This document shows positions 63,735-64,000 of a DNA stretch of 64,000 nucleotides, piece by piece. Positions within the stretch are counted from its first letter, which is position 1. Each line of letters starts with the position of its first letter. A model generated the notes under the pieces. It ran no database searches. It had not been told where the DNA came from and saw only the letters and a program-made list of their open reading frames with translations. Made by a program: the position numbers and the translations under genes. The DNA lies in contig NZ_CP022356.1 of the NCBI RefSeq assembly GCF_002216855.1, positions 62,001 through 126,000 on the forward strand, given 5' to 3'. Origin of the DNA: Paraphotobacterium marinum (lineage in GTDB: Bacteria; Pseudomonadota; Gammaproteobacteria; Enterobacterales; Vibrionaceae).

Positions 63735-64000
63735 TTAGTCTTCTTCGACTACATTTTCTTTATACTGCTCTTCAGTGAACAGGTTTTCAATTTCAGATGG
63801 ATCTGATAATTTAATTTTAGCAATCCATGCTCGATCTTCTGGGTCTTCATTAATCAATTCTGGATTATCAGTTAAATCTTCATTCACTTCTATAATTTCA
63901 CCCGTTAAAGGTGCGTATATATCTGATGCAGCCTTTACAGACTCAACTAAAGAAAAATTATCTCCCATTGTGATTTCATCACCTACCTCAGGCAATTCAA
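63735..64000 (-). CDS. gcvH: glycine cleavage system H protein, partial (5' end outside window)
   Basis: The last 88 residues or so are present. The lipoylation site is the lysine in SLVESVKAASDIYAPLTGEI, and the typical ending NEDPEDRAWIAKIKLSDPSE follows. The frame runs off the window edge as ...ELPEVGDEIT, so the true start lies outside. It carries the aminomethyl group from GcvP to GcvT on its lipoyl arm. Upstream in the same transcript as gcvP. Confidence 0.95.
   Translation of the reverse strand, partial: ELPEVGDEITMGDNFSLVESVKAASDIYAPLTGEIIEVNEDLTDNPELINEDPEDRAWIAKIKLSDPSEIENLFTEEQYKENVVEED

Noticed and set aside
1-64000. CRISPR arrays, tRNA or rRNA genes
   Set aside because: No regularly spaced repeats of 25-40 bp beyond the three iteron-like units, and no T-loop/CCA-like tRNA ends or rRNA segments were seen by reading; a covariance-model scan was not possible.

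Overview
The window comes from a low-GC (roughly 30-33% by eye) Gram-negative bacterium, most likely a gammaproteobacterium. KDO synthesis genes (kdsC-kdsB-kdsD), a TraT-type lipoprotein, grxB, ygiQ, ydjA and a single-chain gcvP point that way. Unusually many MFS and CNT transporters suggest a host-associated or nutrient-scavenging relative of the Francisella/Fastidiosibacter/Legionella side of the class. The fused GcvP argues against Francisella or Legionella proper, which as I recall split it. The genus cannot be fixed from sequence alone. No rRNA, tRNA or CRISPR was seen.

Layout. 1-14 kb: an amino-acid permease (cut by the window edge) with a divergent Lrp regulator; a LysR/Bcr-type MFS pair; a DHA2 MFS; a nucleoside transporter; ygiQ; a three-gene operon (methionine aminotransferase, omega-amidase-like nitrilase, DUF333 lipoprotein); grxB; and a FUSC protein. 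14.8-19 kb is a decay zone: an alpha/beta hydrolase, a SOUL haem-binding lipoprotein and an MFS transporter carry four one-base losses in short homopolymers, beside an intact tandem paralogue of the MFS. 20-25 kb: a Fur-box-like site in front of ydjA, two more MFS genes and an esterase. 25-28.4 kb preserves a duplicated lipoprotein/TDT-transporter pair in which each copy lost the opposite gene. 28.7-43 kb: scattered single genes (hydrolase, GNATs, a large FAD/Fe-S dehydrogenase, a secreted DNase-I-like enzyme, an SDR/thioesterase pair, TraT, an exported pentapeptide-repeat protein), with long non-coding stretches. One of these holds a likely CsrA-sequestering small RNA on the minus strand (seven A(N)GGA motifs in about 95 nt, mostly in hairpin loops, with an intrinsic terminator), flanked by a 120-bp direct repeat.

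43.7-46.4 kb is a GC-rich foreign cassette (DUF4865, tautomerase, carboxymuconolactone decarboxylase-like protein, LysR) with a LysR operator dyad. It is followed by three 22-23-bp iteron-like repeats that look like the remains of a plasmid origin. 46.5-54.2 kb is core metabolism: KDO synthesis, MurNAc-6-P recycling (murQ), an ArsB/NhaD-like transporter and trpBA.

54.2-59.4 kb is the most interesting locus. It is a 5.1-kb island holding only a coiled-coil McrB-like AAA+ protein and a DUF2357/PD-(D/E)XK McrC-like nuclease. The two ends are about 143-bp imperfect direct copies of the trpA 3' end plus its terminator, so a restriction-type defence module appears to have landed at the end of trpA while leaving the gene intact. 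No integrase is visible. The window closes with an MFS exporter behind a CsoR/CstR-like dyad and the gcvH-gcvP part of the glycine-cleavage operon.
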